Assembly (NCBI GenBank): GCA_036405235.1
Contig: DASWYA010000001.1
Span: 248,001-312,000 of the forward strand
From: JASLCR01 sp036405235
Lineage (GTDB): Bacteria > Patescibacteriota > Saccharimonadia > Saccharimonadales > Saccharimonadaceae
Direction: 5' to 3'
DNA: 64,000 nucleotides
A program made the position numbers and the translations under genes. The notes below the pieces were generated by a model. The model was not told the DNA's origin and made no database searches. It saw only the letters and a program-made list of their open reading frames with translations. Shown here piece after piece: positions 7,625-16,431 of the stretch; within the stretch, counting starts at the first letter, position 1; the number at the start of each line of letters is the position of its first letter.

Positions 7625-7692
7625 AGCCATAGATATAAAACAGTGAGGAGTAAGGAGCCGGCTGCCTCCGCGGTGGGATCGATAACGGACGG

Positions 7693-8901
7693 ATGAATAT
7701 ACTGATGCTTGGCTGGGAGCTACCACCGCATAATAGCGGCGGTCTTGGTGTGGCTTGCTATCATATGTCGAAAGCTCTAGCTACTGCTGGTGCCTCGATT
7801 GACTTTGTTGTTCCCTATACTGCTGAACATCCTGAGATTACACATATGCGCGTACATGCAGCGACTCCGGTGGAGCCACTTGCCCGCCTTGGGCTTGGTG
7901 TGTATGATTCTTCTGCGTTTGAATCTGACAGTGCTCATATGGGGCTTGATACCCTCAGAGGTGTACAGAAACAGTATGGTAAATATGTTGAAAAGCTTGT
8001 CGAAGGTAGTTCGTATGATGCCATTCATGCTCACGATTGGCTGACAATGGAAGCGGGCATTCGTGCAAAAGAACTAACAGGCGCACCCCTTATAGTACAT
8101 GTGCATGCGACAGAATTCGACCGCGCTGGATCAGAGTACGGTAATCCAATTGTGCACGAGATTGAAGAACAAGGCCTTCTTATGGCAGACCGTATCATCG
8201 CGGTAAGCAATATTACAAAAAGTATTATCATAAAACGCTATGGCATACCGGCTGAAAAGATTGAGGTTATCCATAATGCACTTGACGTAGAAAGCTTGGC
8301 GAATCATACATATGATAAGCGCTCGTATCGCTACCTCGAAGAGCTAAAGAAGCAAGGCTACACAGTTGCAGCTACGATTACGCGATTTACTGTTCAAAAG
8401 GGTTTGATCCACTTCATGAAAGCTGCTGCCAGAGCTTCTGAGCGATATGACAAGCTGGTGTTTTTACTTGCTGGCGACGGTGAGCAGCGTGATGAGCTTC
8501 TGAGGCTCTCTGCGGATCTTGGTATTGCCGATAAAGTGTTTTTCACCGGCTTTGTCAGAGGTAAGCAATGGCGAGACGCATTTGAAGTGGCAGACATCTT
8601 CGTCATGAGCTCGGTGTCGGAACCATTCGGGCTGACGGCGCTTGAAGCCGCCTACCACAACAATGCTGTCATTCTTACGAATCAGTCAGGTGTTGGAGAG
8701 GTGCTCTCAAACGTGTATCGTTATGATTTTTGGGACATAGATGCACTAGCAGATCGATTAGTAGCAATTGCCAGCTCGCACGCGCTCAAAGATACACTGA
8801 GAGAAAATGTCGCCTATGAATACAGTAAGATCAGCTGGCATACGGTCGCAGAGAAGTGCTTTGATCTATATCACTCTCTTCGAGTACGGAGTACGGCATG
8901 A
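7693..8901 (+). CDS. GT4 glycosyltransferase (glycogen/starch-synthase-like)
   Basis: A 402-residue GT-B retaining glycosyltransferase. The N terminus WELPPHNSGGLGVACYHMSK is the donor/acceptor loop typical of glycogen-synthase-like GT4/GT5 enzymes. HAHDWLT (about 113-119) and the C-terminal EPFGLTALEA with the Glu310/Glu318 pair (EX7E) bind the nucleotide-sugar. In this setting it most likely builds an alpha-glucan from NDP-glucose. The next gene overlaps by 4 nt (ATGA). The ATG has no ordinary Shine-Dalgarno directly upstream. Confidence 0.88.
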   Translation: MNILMLGWELPPHNSGGLGVACYHMSKALATAGASIDFVVPYTAEHPEITHMRVHAATPVEPLARLGLGVYDSSAFESDSAHMGLDTLRGVQKQYGKYVEKLVEGSSYDAIHAHDWLTMEAGIRAKELTGAPLIVHVHATEFDRAGSEYGNPIVHEIEEQGLLMADRIIAVSNITKSIIIKRYGIPAEKIEVIHNALDVESLANHTYDKRSYRYLEELKKQGYTVAATITRFTVQKGLIHFMKAAARASERYDKLVFLLAGDGEQRDELLRLSADLGIADKVFFTGFVRGKQWRDAFEVADIFVMSSVSEPFGLTALEAAYHNNAVILTNQSGVGEVLSNVYRYDFWDIDALADRLVAIASSHALKDTLRENVAYEYSKISWHTVAEKCFDLYHSLRVRSTA

Positions 8902-10121
8902 GTAAAAAAGGCATAGTACTTTACATGCACGTGCATCAACCGTGGCGTGTAAAGCCGTATTCGGTGTTTCATGTCGGGAGTGATCATCAGTACTTTGATA
9001 GTACTGATCCAGATATGGATAACCGTGTTATTTTAGAGAAAGTTGCTGAAAAATCGTATCGTCCGATGAATGCGCTACTTGAGAAGCTTTTGGCTGAACA
9101 TCCTGACTTCAAAGTATCACTTAGCCTTACTGGGACTTTCCTAGAGCAGGCAGAAGCCTGGGCGCCTGATGTCGTAGAAAGTTTCAAGCGTCTTGTGCAG
9201 ACAGGCCGCGTGGAGATCGTGGCTGAAACGTATGAGCACAGCCTGGCGTTCTTCTATAGTCGCACGGAATTTGAAGCGCAAGTGGCTGAACACCAGCGGA
9301 AGATCCAAGATCTCTTTGGTGTTACGCCTCAGGTATTCCGTAACACGGAACTTGCCTACAATGATGAGCTGGGAGCGTGGGCTGACAATGCAGGTTACAA
9401 AGCAGTGCTTGCAGAAGGATGGGATCCGGTTCTTGGCTGGCGCAGCCCTAACTTTGTATATCGACCACCGGGCGCGCAGCACACTAAATTACTCCTCAAA
9501 AATTATAAATTGAGCGATGATGTAGCATTTCGTTTTAGCGATAAAGGTTGGAGCGAGCATCCGTTGAGTGCCGAGAGCTACAACGAATGGGCAAAAGCAG
9601 CGACAGACGACGGGCAGATTCTGAATCTATTTATGGACTATGAGACATTTGGTGAACATCAATGGGCAGAGACTGGAATATTTGATTTCTTTGAGCACTT
9701 TGTTGGCAAGTGGCTTGAAGGTGGTGAGCGTACGTTCTATACGGTTTCAGAGACGGCAGATAATTTTGAGGCTGTTGATGAAGTAAGTATGCCTCATACA
9801 GTAACATGGGCGGACACTGAACGAGATCTTACAGCTTGGCTTGGCAATTCAATGCAGCATGAGATCATGCGCTATCTTTACGATTTGGAGTCAAGTGTTC
9901 TGCACTCAGGGGACAAAGATCTCATACATGACTGGCGTAAGCTGCAGACCTCTGATCATGCATATTATATGTGTACTAAATGGTTTAGAGACGGTGATGT
10001 TCACGCCTACTTTAGTCCGTACAAATCACCGTACGATGCATTTTTATTCTATATGAATGCAATTCGTGATCTAAGGTATAGAGTGATGGCAGACGAAAGG
10101 ATCGGAGGCAGTCATGGCTAG
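8898..10121 (+). CDS. GH57 family glycoside hydrolase (alpha-amylase type)
   Basis: A 407-residue GH57 enzyme. Motif 1 HVHQP (11-15), the nucleophile motif FRNTELAY with Glu151, and the acid motif MDYETFGEHQW with Asp247 are all present, so it should be active on alpha-1,4-glucan as an amylase or as a 4-alpha-glucanotransferase or branching-type enzyme. No signal peptide, so the substrate is intracellular. It overlaps its neighbours on both sides (4 nt and 8 nt), which means tight co-translation with the GT4 and GH15 genes. Confidence 0.9.
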   Translation: MSKKGIVLYMHVHQPWRVKPYSVFHVGSDHQYFDSTDPDMDNRVILEKVAEKSYRPMNALLEKLLAEHPDFKVSLSLTGTFLEQAEAWAPDVVESFKRLVQTGRVEIVAETYEHSLAFFYSRTEFEAQVAEHQRKIQDLFGVTPQVFRNTELAYNDELGAWADNAGYKAVLAEGWDPVLGWRSPNFVYRPPGAQHTKLLLKNYKLSDDVAFRFSDKGWSEHPLSAESYNEWAKAATDDGQILNLFMDYETFGEHQWAETGIFDFFEHFVGKWLEGGERTFYTVSETADNFEAVDEVSMPHTVTWADTERDLTAWLGNSMQHEIMRYLYDLESSVLHSGDKDLIHDWRKLQTSDHAYYMCTKWFRDGDVHAYFSPYKSPYDAFLFYMNAIRDLRYRVMADERIGGSHG

Positions 10122-12060
10122 GCAGATAGTGTTAAGCAATGGTGAGCTGCATGTCGGTATCAATAACTTTGGTCTGGTACATGATTTTTATTTCCCTCAT
10201 GTAGGGCTTGAGAATCACGCGGCAGGTAAAGATTTACGCCATAAGGTTGGCGTATGGATTGATGGCGTTCATAGCTGGCTTGATGACGGTTCTTGGGAGT
10301 TCCGCTTCCGAACATCTACGGAAGCGCTTATGGGTCACACAAGGGCGAAGCATGCTGGACTTGGGATAATTCTAGAGTTTGATGATTTTGTGGATGCTGA
10401 GAAAAATCTTTTCCTGAGGAACATTCATGTCGTCAATCTCAAGGACCAGCCAAGACAGGTGCGACTCTTCTTGCATCAGGCATTTGTGATTGGCGATTCT
10501 CGTAGCAATACAGATACTGCGCAGTATTTGCCAAATAGTGACTCTATCGTGCATTACAGGGGGCGTCGAGTCTTTATCGTTGGCGGCAAAGATGAATACA
10601 ATAAACCATTTGACCAGCGAAGTATCGGCCTGTTTGGCATCGAAGGACGTGAAGGTACGTTTCGAGATGCCGAAGATGGAGAGCTTGAAAATGGTACAGT
10701 TGAGCACGGCCGCGTAGACTCAACTCTTAGATTCTCTATTCAGCTTGAGGCGCACAATTCACGTCGTGTTCACTATTGGATCGCAGCTGGTCATACGATG
10801 CGGCAAGCACTGACACTTCACAAATACATGCATGAGAATGAGCGCAACTTAGACCTCAGACAAGAGGCAACGGTCGAATGGTGGCATAAATGGCTTGAGC
10901 CAACGGTGAGGGCATCCGATAAGCTGCCGAAGGAACGACGCGAGCTTTTCATAAAAAGCGCCATGATCATAAAGTCGCACATCGACAAGAACGGTGCGAT
11001 TATCGCTAGCACGGACACAGCGATGCTCAATTATTCCAGAGATGCATATGGGTACTGTTGGCCTCGCGATGGAGCCTACGCGTTGTGGCCGCTGATACGA
11101 CTCGGCTACGTCCATGAGCCTGTCAACTTTTTCCTCTTCATGCTTAGTTCGCTTCATACCCGTGGCTACCTGATGCATAAATATAGGGCGGATGGAGCTG
11201 TTGGCTCAAGTTGGCATCCGTACACTCACGGTTCAATAGTCGCACCTCCTATACAGGAAGATGAGACGGCACTTGTGCTCTTTATGTATGCGCAATTTTA
11301 CGATGCCAACCCAAGTGCTGCGATATTAAACGAATTTTACTCGCCGTTTGTGAAGCCTATGGCTGAATTCTTGAGCTTGTCAGTGAATGACATGACTGGA
11401 CTACCTAATCCAAGCTACGATCTCTGGGAAGAAAAGTTCCTCACGACTACCTACACTACTGCTGTAGTGCATGCGGCACTTCTTGCGGCTGCCGATCTTG
11501 CTGATGTCAGAAAAGACGCCGCATCAGCCGTTAAGTGGCGCTCAGCTGCTGAGGCAATTGCCTCACACGCAAAGAAATACCTTTACGATGAGGAGCGTGG
11601 TATCTTCAGAAAAGGAATTTTGGCTCATGATGAAGTTGTCGACAACGACAATACTATTGATGCCTCAAGCTTCTATGGGTCATTTATGTTTGGGCTTTTT
11701 GACAGTAGTGGTGATGAACTGAAGCGAATGTTTGATGCTATGACAAATACGATTAGGGTTAGCGGCATCGGTATGCAACGTTATGAGAATGATTCTTATA
11801 GGCGAAAATCTGATTATGCTCCAAGTAACCCTTGGCTAATCACTTCCCTCTGGCAAGCCCAATACTATTTTGAAACTGGTCGCCCGGATGAGGCGAAAGA
11901 GGTTGTCGACTGGGTTCAAAGAGCAGCTTCAAGTACCGGTATGCTTTCGGAGCAGGTGGATCCAGATGATAACAGCCAGGTATCTGTAGCGCCTCTAGTG
12001 TGGAGCCACGCTGAGTTTATGGCGACAATGCTTGATAGTGTGTCTGGAGATGAGCAGTGA
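10114..12060 (+). CDS. GH15 glucoamylase-like hydrolase
   Basis: A 648-residue GH15 protein with an N-terminal beta-sandwich (about 1-250) and an (alpha/alpha)6 barrel. YCWPRDGAYALWP (about 314-326), YDLWEE (the general acid, Glu439 or Glu440) and LSEQVDP near the C terminus (general base) are the catalytic landmarks. It would release glucose from non-reducing ends of alpha-glucans, or act on trehalose-like sugars as some relatives do. There is no signal peptide, so it is cytoplasmic. It is translated in overlap with GH57 and with the next gene (ATGA). Confidence 0.92.
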   Translation: MARQIVLSNGELHVGINNFGLVHDFYFPHVGLENHAAGKDLRHKVGVWIDGVHSWLDDGSWEFRFRTSTEALMGHTRAKHAGLGIILEFDDFVDAEKNLFLRNIHVVNLKDQPRQVRLFLHQAFVIGDSRSNTDTAQYLPNSDSIVHYRGRRVFIVGGKDEYNKPFDQRSIGLFGIEGREGTFRDAEDGELENGTVEHGRVDSTLRFSIQLEAHNSRRVHYWIAAGHTMRQALTLHKYMHENERNLDLRQEATVEWWHKWLEPTVRASDKLPKERRELFIKSAMIIKSHIDKNGAIIASTDTAMLNYSRDAYGYCWPRDGAYALWPLIRLGYVHEPVNFFLFMLSSLHTRGYLMHKYRADGAVGSSWHPYTHGSIVAPPIQEDETALVLFMYAQFYDANPSAAILNEFYSPFVKPMAEFLSLSVNDMTGLPNPSYDLWEEKFLTTTYTTAVVHAALLAAADLADVRKDAASAVKWRSAAEAIASHAKKYLYDEERGIFRKGILAHDEVVDNDNTIDASSFYGSFMFGLFDSSGDELKRMFDAMTNTIRVSGIGMQRYENDSYRRKSDYAPSNPWLITSLWQAQYYFETGRPDEAKEVVDWVQRAASSTGMLSEQVDPDDNSQVSVAPLVWSHAEFMATMLDSVSGDEQ

Positions 12061-12758
12061 GGCGCCTCGTAAAACGCATCTCTCATCATCTATCTCCTAA
12101 ACGGCTAGTTCATAAACGAAAAACAAAAGGCATCGTCCAAGATTTTGCTAAGAAATTTGGCCTCGTGTATTTTGGCGGTGTGTCTAGGAGTGACGAAGAA
12201 TACCGAATAGTACGGGGCCTTACGGTTTCGAATCAACATAATGATCTACATTACTGCGTTGGTACATACGAAGGTTACGATGTTAGCTTTGTCGAGCGCT
12301 CTGATATGCTGAAAAAAGCTGGTGCTACGCAAGTAAGAGCACACAGATGGCATATTCTGGAATTTGATCTACTCGAAGCAAAAGGATTGCCGCATGTGTT
12401 TGTAGGCATGCATAGCAATAGTGAGTCTTTCTATCTTCAGCTTTTTAATAAGTTTCCTCACTTGAGATCTGTCACCTTAGGTATGCTTGGGGCGCACAAG
12501 TCTGAATTTTTACATAAGTATCGCGTATATACCTCTCCGAGTGACTTGCTTGATGTAGAGGCTCTACTGTCGCCTCTTGTGACCGAGATGGTCTCAAAAC
12601 ATTTTGGAAGCCTGGCTATTGAAATAGTAGATGCATCTTTGTATGTGTATTCGGAGAACACGCATCTTAGCGCAGCACTTCTTGAGGCTATGCTCAAAAA
12701 TGGCAATTGGTTGGCAAATCATATAGATGTGACAGCTCAAAAGCTAGTTAACGGCTAA
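12057..12758 (+). CDS. Unknown protein, last gene of the alpha-glucan operon
   Basis: I do not recognise this 233-residue protein. The N terminus is very basic (RRLVKRISHHLSPKRLVHKRK), and the rest is a mixed alpha/beta soluble sequence with GTYEGYDVSFVERSD in the middle, faintly like DUF3137-type beta segments. No membrane helix. Its start overlaps the GH15 stop (ATGA), so it belongs to the operon and may regulate or localise the glucan enzymes; that is only context. Confidence 0.8.
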   Translation: MRRLVKRISHHLSPKRLVHKRKTKGIVQDFAKKFGLVYFGGVSRSDEEYRIVRGLTVSNQHNDLHYCVGTYEGYDVSFVERSDMLKKAGATQVRAHRWHILEFDLLEAKGLPHVFVGMHSNSESFYLQLFNKFPHLRSVTLGMLGAHKSEFLHKYRVYTSPSDLLDVEALLSPLVTEMVSKHFGSLAIEIVDASLYVYSENTHLSAALLEAMLKNGNWLANHIDVTAQKLVNG

Positions 12759-12817
12759 GCTTGCTGGGCGCTTAGCGTGAATTAACGAGAGTATTTAATT
12801 TAGCCTGGAAAACAAAC

Positions 12818-12837
12818 AGAGGGGCTTTCGCCCCTCT
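12818..12837. terminator. Terminator between convergent genes
   Basis: AGAGGGG-CTTTCG-CCCCTCT hairpin. The T-rich flank is better on the minus strand (for rpmG), but it may also end the glucan operon. Confidence 0.65.
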
Positions 12838-12843
12838 TCGTGA

Positions 12844-13062
12844 TTATCCCTTGCGCGCTTTTACTTCGTTGCGGCCGAGATTCTTCTTTGTTTCCGTGTA
12901 TACAGCGTGCTTGCGTGCGATAGGATCATACTTTTTAATGCTAAGTTTGCCCTTGCCGCTCATTTGCTGTTGCTGAGTATTGACGGTTGTATAGTAAGTA
13001 CGGTGACCACTCAGTGAGCTCACTAAACCAACTAATTTACGCTTTGTATTCTTCTTTGCCAT
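12844..13062 (-). CDS. rpmG: Ribosomal protein L33, cysteine-free
   Basis: A 72-residue L33. The C-terminal KKYDPIARKHAVYTETKK is the family signature, and LSGHRTYYTTVNT matches the beginning of the fold. The two CxxC zinc pairs of zinc-type L33 are absent, and the loop carries an extra QQQQMSGKG-type insertion. L33 binds near the E site of the large subunit. It stands alone, not in front of secE as often seen. Confidence 0.9.
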   Translation of the reverse strand: MAKKNTKRKLVGLVSSLSGHRTYYTTVNTQQQQMSGKGKLSIKKYDPIARKHAVYTETKKNLGRNEVKARKG

Positions 13063-13131
13063 AGATCTCTCTTAAAATTGTATTGTAACTTCGATCAATT
13101 ATAACAAAGAAAAAAGGTTTTTTCAAGATGA

Positions 13132-13314
13132 TTACGCAACCTCGGTGTGATGTGGCTGAACAGCCAAGCTCTTTGTCGTGGGTGGCGTGAGCTTGACTAC
13201 GTCAGCGACCTTCTGAGCGCCGAGTGCTCTAACTAGCTCTATTGCTTCATCCCGAATCTTAAGCCTCTCCTCACTTAGTTTGCGAGGGTTATCTACTGAA
13301 ACATCCGCTTCCAT
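13132..13314 (-). CDS. Small acidic/helical protein of unknown function
   Basis: A 60-residue frame with an AAGGA Shine-Dalgarno. The sequence SEERLKIRDEAIELVRALG looks like a soluble helix, and the rest carries no motif I know. Its leader CTTAAATAAGGA resembles those of two other small genes in the window (ATG at 20854 and 19428). Length and Shine-Dalgarno favour a real gene, but homologues are needed to be sure. Confidence 0.55.
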   Translation of the reverse strand: MEADVSVDNPRKLSEERLKIRDEAIELVRALGAQKVADVVKLTPPTTKSLAVQPHHTEVA

Positions 13315-13427
13315 TTCTTTTCCTTATTTAAGAATTATGATTACCAAATCGAATAATACTCCCAGTTATTTCAGAATGCAACAGTTTTTGATAAAGTTCT
13401 TTAACTTAAAGTGCTTCGAAAGTGCCG

Positions 13428-13952
13428 CTATCGCAATTTAATCCAGAATCGTCTCTTTAATAGACCTTCGGGAGTTTCCAAGATATTTTCTAGCTTTCCA
13501 TCGTTACGCTCAATTACGCTTGCAGATGCAACATTGCTTGCGTCACAGGTAAGTAGAATATCGTGTATTCCGAGTGTTCTGGCATGTTCGAGGGCTAACT
13601 CGAGCATTTTCTTTCCATAGCCTTTTCTCCGCTCAGATGGTCGAATGCTGTACCCAATATGGCCGCCTACGTTGAGCAGGTGGTCATTTAGTCTATGTCT
13701 GAGCTGAATAACTCCCACGACTTTTCCTGATTCTTCATCAATGGCGATGTATTGAGTGGCGTTTACTTCACCTTCTTCAGGTTGCGTCTGCACTCTGGCT
13801 ATATGCTCAAGCCACTGTTCGTACGTGTCACTTACGGCGAGCGCGCGAGCGCCAGGAATGTGATGCTCATGGTAACTGTCTAGGAATTCTTGCCGAAAAT
13901 CCAATACACGCTCTCGGTCGCTTTCGTCAGGGATTTTCAATATAAGTTTCAT
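13428..13952 (-). CDS. GNAT family N-acetyltransferase
   Basis: A 174-residue acetyltransferase. The acetyl-CoA loop SIRPSERRKGYGKKMLELAL corresponds to the R/QxxGxG/A motif, preceded by a beta strand VVGVIQLRHR and followed by ILLTCDASNVASASVIERN, as in the RimJ/RimL-like branch. The substrate cannot be told. The ATG lies only 7 nt after the CCA end of tRNA-Thr and has no Shine-Dalgarno, so the mRNA is probably cut from, or read together with, the tRNA. Confidence 0.88.
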   Translation of the reverse strand: MKLILKIPDESDRERVLDFRQEFLDSYHEHHIPGARALAVSDTYEQWLEHIARVQTQPEEGEVNATQYIAIDEESGKVVGVIQLRHRLNDHLLNVGGHIGYSIRPSERRKGYGKKMLELALEHARTLGIHDILLTCDASNVASASVIERNDGKLENILETPEGLLKRRFWIKLR

Positions 13953-13959
13953 ATCAAAA

Positions 13960-14036
13960 TGGAGCCACGACTGGGATTCGAACCCAGGACCTCATCCTTA
14001 CCATGGATGCACTCTAACCGACTGAGCTATCGCGGC
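13960..14036 (-). tRNA. tRNA-Thr (GGT)
   Basis: Acceptor GCCGCGA/TCGTGGC (one G-T pair), anticodon arm CATCC-ATGGTAA-GGATG with anticodon GGT, T arm CTGGG-TTCGAAT-CCCAG, and an encoded CCA. It is immediately followed by the GNAT gene. Confidence 0.95.
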
Positions 14037-14064
14037 AACAGAAAGAATTATAGCATGAAAAAAG

Positions 14065-14664
14065 CTACCGCTCTAGCGGTGACTGCTTGTTGATATCATC
14101 AAGATTCACATCGATAGTGACGTATACTGGTCCTGTTTCGAGCATATCCTTACTCTGGGGTTTTGGCCAACGCGTGCCGTATATTATCGAATTACGTACC
14201 GCCGACGTCTCGATACTCACGCGAATATACTCACCTTTGTCATTCTTGTAGTGATCTTGGCGGTGATAGAGGCTGGCGCTTGAACTGCTGGTCTTTGTGA
14301 AGCCTGCTTGTGTAATATGTTTCTCAAGATCATTGAAGGTTTCAGAACGCGTTGCATCTTTGCCGTATTCGGTCACTGATGACTCTATACCATGTTCCTC
14401 GGTGGGGTTAACTCGCACATCACCGAAGATGTCTTGTCGTGCGATGCGATAACTATCGCCTAACTTGAGGCTGTCATAGATAGCTACGATACGCATTTCG
14501 CGAGCTTGCTGCTGTTGAGTGTTTATTCGCGCCAAGATAAACGTGACACATGCAAGCGTAATCACAAGTAGCAATGCGCCAAGCAAAACATAGTTCAAAG
14601 GACTTTTTGCTATAACGATGAGACTATCAGATTTTTTTATACGATTTGACGTCCGCTTTTTCAT
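14065..14664 (-). CDS. Membrane-anchored protein of unknown function
   Basis: A 199-residue protein with a basic N terminus (KKRTSNRIKK), one membrane helix at about 26-47 (YVLLGALLLVITLACVTFIL) and a soluble region of about 150 residues predicted outside. I recognise no domain. It starts 2 nt after the stop of the SPFH gene, so the two are co-translated; it may be a partner of the SPFH membrane scaffold. Confidence 0.75.
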   Translation of the reverse strand: MKKRTSNRIKKSDSLIVIAKSPLNYVLLGALLLVITLACVTFILARINTQQQQAREMRIVAIYDSLKLGDSYRIARQDIFGDVRVNPTEEHGIESSVTEYGKDATRSETFNDLEKHITQAGFTKTSSSSASLYHRQDHYKNDKGEYIRVSIETSAVRNSIIYGTRWPKPQSKDMLETGPVYVTIDVNLDDINKQSPLER

Positions 14665-14666
14665 GA

Positions 14667-15410
14667 TTAGTTAAGAGGAATATTAAATACAGTTCCGCTA
14701 CCCATGTAGGTTGGCATCTTGCCATCCCATTTTTCAATTGCCTGTTTCTGGAGATATTCACGTGTGAGGGTCTCACTCTGAGCCTTTTGTGCTTGCGCAT
14801 CGGTCTTGGCTGCATCGAGGTTGAACTTTGCTCGTTCGGCATTTTGCTGTGCTACTTGCTTCTCTTCGATTGCTTTTGAGAAATTCTCGCTGAACTTAAA
14901 GTCGACAATACTCAGCTCGCTAACCTTGATACCGTATGGTTTGAGTCGATTGGCTAGCGTTGAAAGCGCCTCGGCTTTGAGCTTGCTGCGCTCAGTTATA
15001 AGCTGTGCTGCAGTATAACGTGCGCTGGCAGCCTTGAAGATTTCATTAATTGCAGGTGTTACAACCTTGTCGACGTATGTTGCGCCGATTGTTTGGTGAA
15101 TTTTGCTGACACTACCGCGCTCAAGCTGGTAATTGAGTACGATTTCGCTTGTCACGTCCTGAAGGTCACCGCTTGCGGCACTGCTTGTTACGGACTCTTT
15201 CTGTACTTTGATGTCGTATACTGTTACGTTATTGAGCCCCCATGGCAAAATGAGGCTTAGGCCTTCGTTGAGTTCACGACCTGTAACTTTTCCGTACTGT
15301 GTGACGACTCCAACTTGCCCTGTTCCAATAGCGCGGACACTCGTAAATGCTGTAATAAGCAAGAAAAGACCAATAATCACACTAATAGTTAGCTTCTTTG
15401 ATCGTGACAT
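14667..15410 (-). CDS. SPFH/prohibitin-like membrane protein
   Basis: A 247-residue protein from the ATG at 15410 (an upstream ATG at 15446 would add 12). It has an N-terminal anchor (ISVIIGLFLLITAF), an SPFH domain (about 30-185) with IGTGQVGVVTQYGKV, GLSLILPWG and YGIKVSELSIVDFKFSENF, and an Ala/Gln/Lys-rich coiled coil (KQVAQQNAERAKFNLDAA). SPFH proteins assemble into large membrane rings or caps that organise lipid domains or proteases; no FtsH or NfeD gene is close. It forms a unit with the anchored protein downstream. Confidence 0.88.
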   Translation of the reverse strand: MSRSKKLTISVIIGLFLLITAFTSVRAIGTGQVGVVTQYGKVTGRELNEGLSLILPWGLNNVTVYDIKVQKESVTSSAASGDLQDVTSEIVLNYQLERGSVSKIHQTIGATYVDKVVTPAINEIFKAASARYTAAQLITERSKLKAEALSTLANRLKPYGIKVSELSIVDFKFSENFSKAIEEKQVAQQNAERAKFNLDAAKTDAQAQKAQSETLTREYLQKQAIEKWDGKMPTYMGSGTVFNIPLN

Positions 15411-15484
15411 CGTTGTTTTCTCCCCTACAATTTGAGCTTTTTTCATTGTATTTTAAGTATAGCATCAATAATTCGCCTCATAAT

Positions 15485-15509
15485 AAAAAATCCTAGTCAG
15501 GCAGACTAG
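15485..15509 (-). terminator. Terminator of the tRNA-Thr/tRNA-Tyr unit
   Basis: CTAGTC-TGCCT-GACTAG stem followed by GATTTTTT on the minus strand, 10 nt after tRNA-Tyr. Confidence 0.8.
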
Positions 15510-15518
15510 AACATTAAT

Positions 15519-15603
15519 TGGTGCTGGAAGTAGGACTCGAACCTACGAAGCCTTACGGCGGGAGATTTACAGTCTCCTGTGATTGCCACTACACGATTCC
15601 AGC
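15519..15603 (-). tRNA. tRNA-Tyr (GTA)
   Basis: A class II tRNA of 85 nt with acceptor GCTGGAA/TTCCAGC, anticodon arm GGAGA-CTGTAAA-TCTCC (anticodon GTA), a long variable arm (CCGCCGTAAGGC) and an encoded CCA. It follows tRNA-Thr(TGT) after 3 nt, so the two are cotranscribed. Confidence 0.95.
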
Positions 15604-15606
15604 ATA

Positions 15607-15683
15607 TGGAGCCGCTTCAGGGACTCGAACCCAGGACCTGCTGTTTACAAAACAGCTGCTCTAACCAACTGAGCTAAAGCGGC
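15607..15683 (-). tRNA. tRNA-Thr (TGT)
   Basis: Acceptor GCCGCTT/AAGCGGC, anticodon arm GCTGT-TTTGTAA-ACAGC with anticodon TGT, T arm CTGGG-TTCGAGT-CCC, and an encoded CCA. Confidence 0.95.
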
Positions 15684-15767
15684 ATACAATAGTTTAGTTT
15701 ACTGTATTACGCCCCTGTTGGCAAGTAAAAAGATAAGTTTTCTACGAATAATCTTAAACTCTCCAAG

Positions 15768-16421
15768 CTACATGACTACACGGCGTGGTTGTCGTATACG
15801 ACGCGCTTTATTCTCGGGTTTTGTCATTTTCTTGGCCTGCTCACGAAGTGTGTTCGCGAGATCTATTTGCTCTGTGCGCTCGTAAGCGTCTGCAAGTATC
15901 ATCAGCGTCTGAGGATTCTTCTCCAGCTCCACGGCACGCTCAAGAGAAGCGACCATTTTCTTTGGATGTTCAAGCTTTTCCTGAACTTTTGCGTATGCAA
16001 TATGACGTGCGGCTAGATCATCTTCGATGCCGAGTGCTTGCTCAAAAGCAAGTGCAGCCTTATCGTACTGACCAGTCTCGTAGTAGATTAGACCGACGTT
16101 ATGCAGGCTTGAGGCACTTGGCTCGAGGCTTTGCGCGATCTCAAAACACTCAATCGCATCATTGAATGCCTGTTGTTTCGCATACAAAATACCTAAACGG
16201 TTATATGCAGTTGCATTGCGTTCGTCAACGCGAAGAATAGTGAGCAGTGCTTTTTCGGCACGAAGGTACTTTTTGTCACCAATTGCTTCTTGGGCAATTT
16301 CCCATAGCTTATCGAGTTTATCAGAGAGTTTAGATGGCAAATCAGCTACGACTTCACCAATAGTTTGTCGTTGATTGATAGCCAGTGCGCCAAAAAATGC
16401 TACGAGTAAAAGTCCTAACAT
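15768..16421 (-). CDS. TPR-repeat membrane-anchored protein
   Basis: A 217-residue protein with a short N-terminal hydrophobic segment (LGLLLVAFFGALAI), then a linker and about four tetratricopeptide repeats from residue 45 to 200 (YLRAEKALLTILRVDERNATAYNRLG and following units, each with the W/L-G-Y-A-F-A-P pattern). The C terminus is strongly basic (KARRIRQPRRVVM). TPRs mediate protein-protein contacts; the partner is unknown. It lies just after the holB-like gene with an 11-nt gap. Confidence 0.88.
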   Translation of the reverse strand: MLGLLLVAFFGALAINQRQTIGEVVADLPSKLSDKLDKLWEIAQEAIGDKKYLRAEKALLTILRVDERNATAYNRLGILYAKQQAFNDAIECFEIAQSLEPSASSLHNVGLIYYETGQYDKAALAFEQALGIEDDLAARHIAYAKVQEKLEHPKKMVASLERAVELEKNPQTLMILADAYERTEQIDLANTLREQAKKMTKPENKARRIRQPRRVVM

Positions 16422-16431
16422 AAACTTACTA

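Noticed and set aside
7631..7692. Riboswitch in the glucan operon leader
   Set aside because: GC-rich complementarity exists, but no riboswitch class I know fits the 60 nt; kept only as a possible leader peptide.
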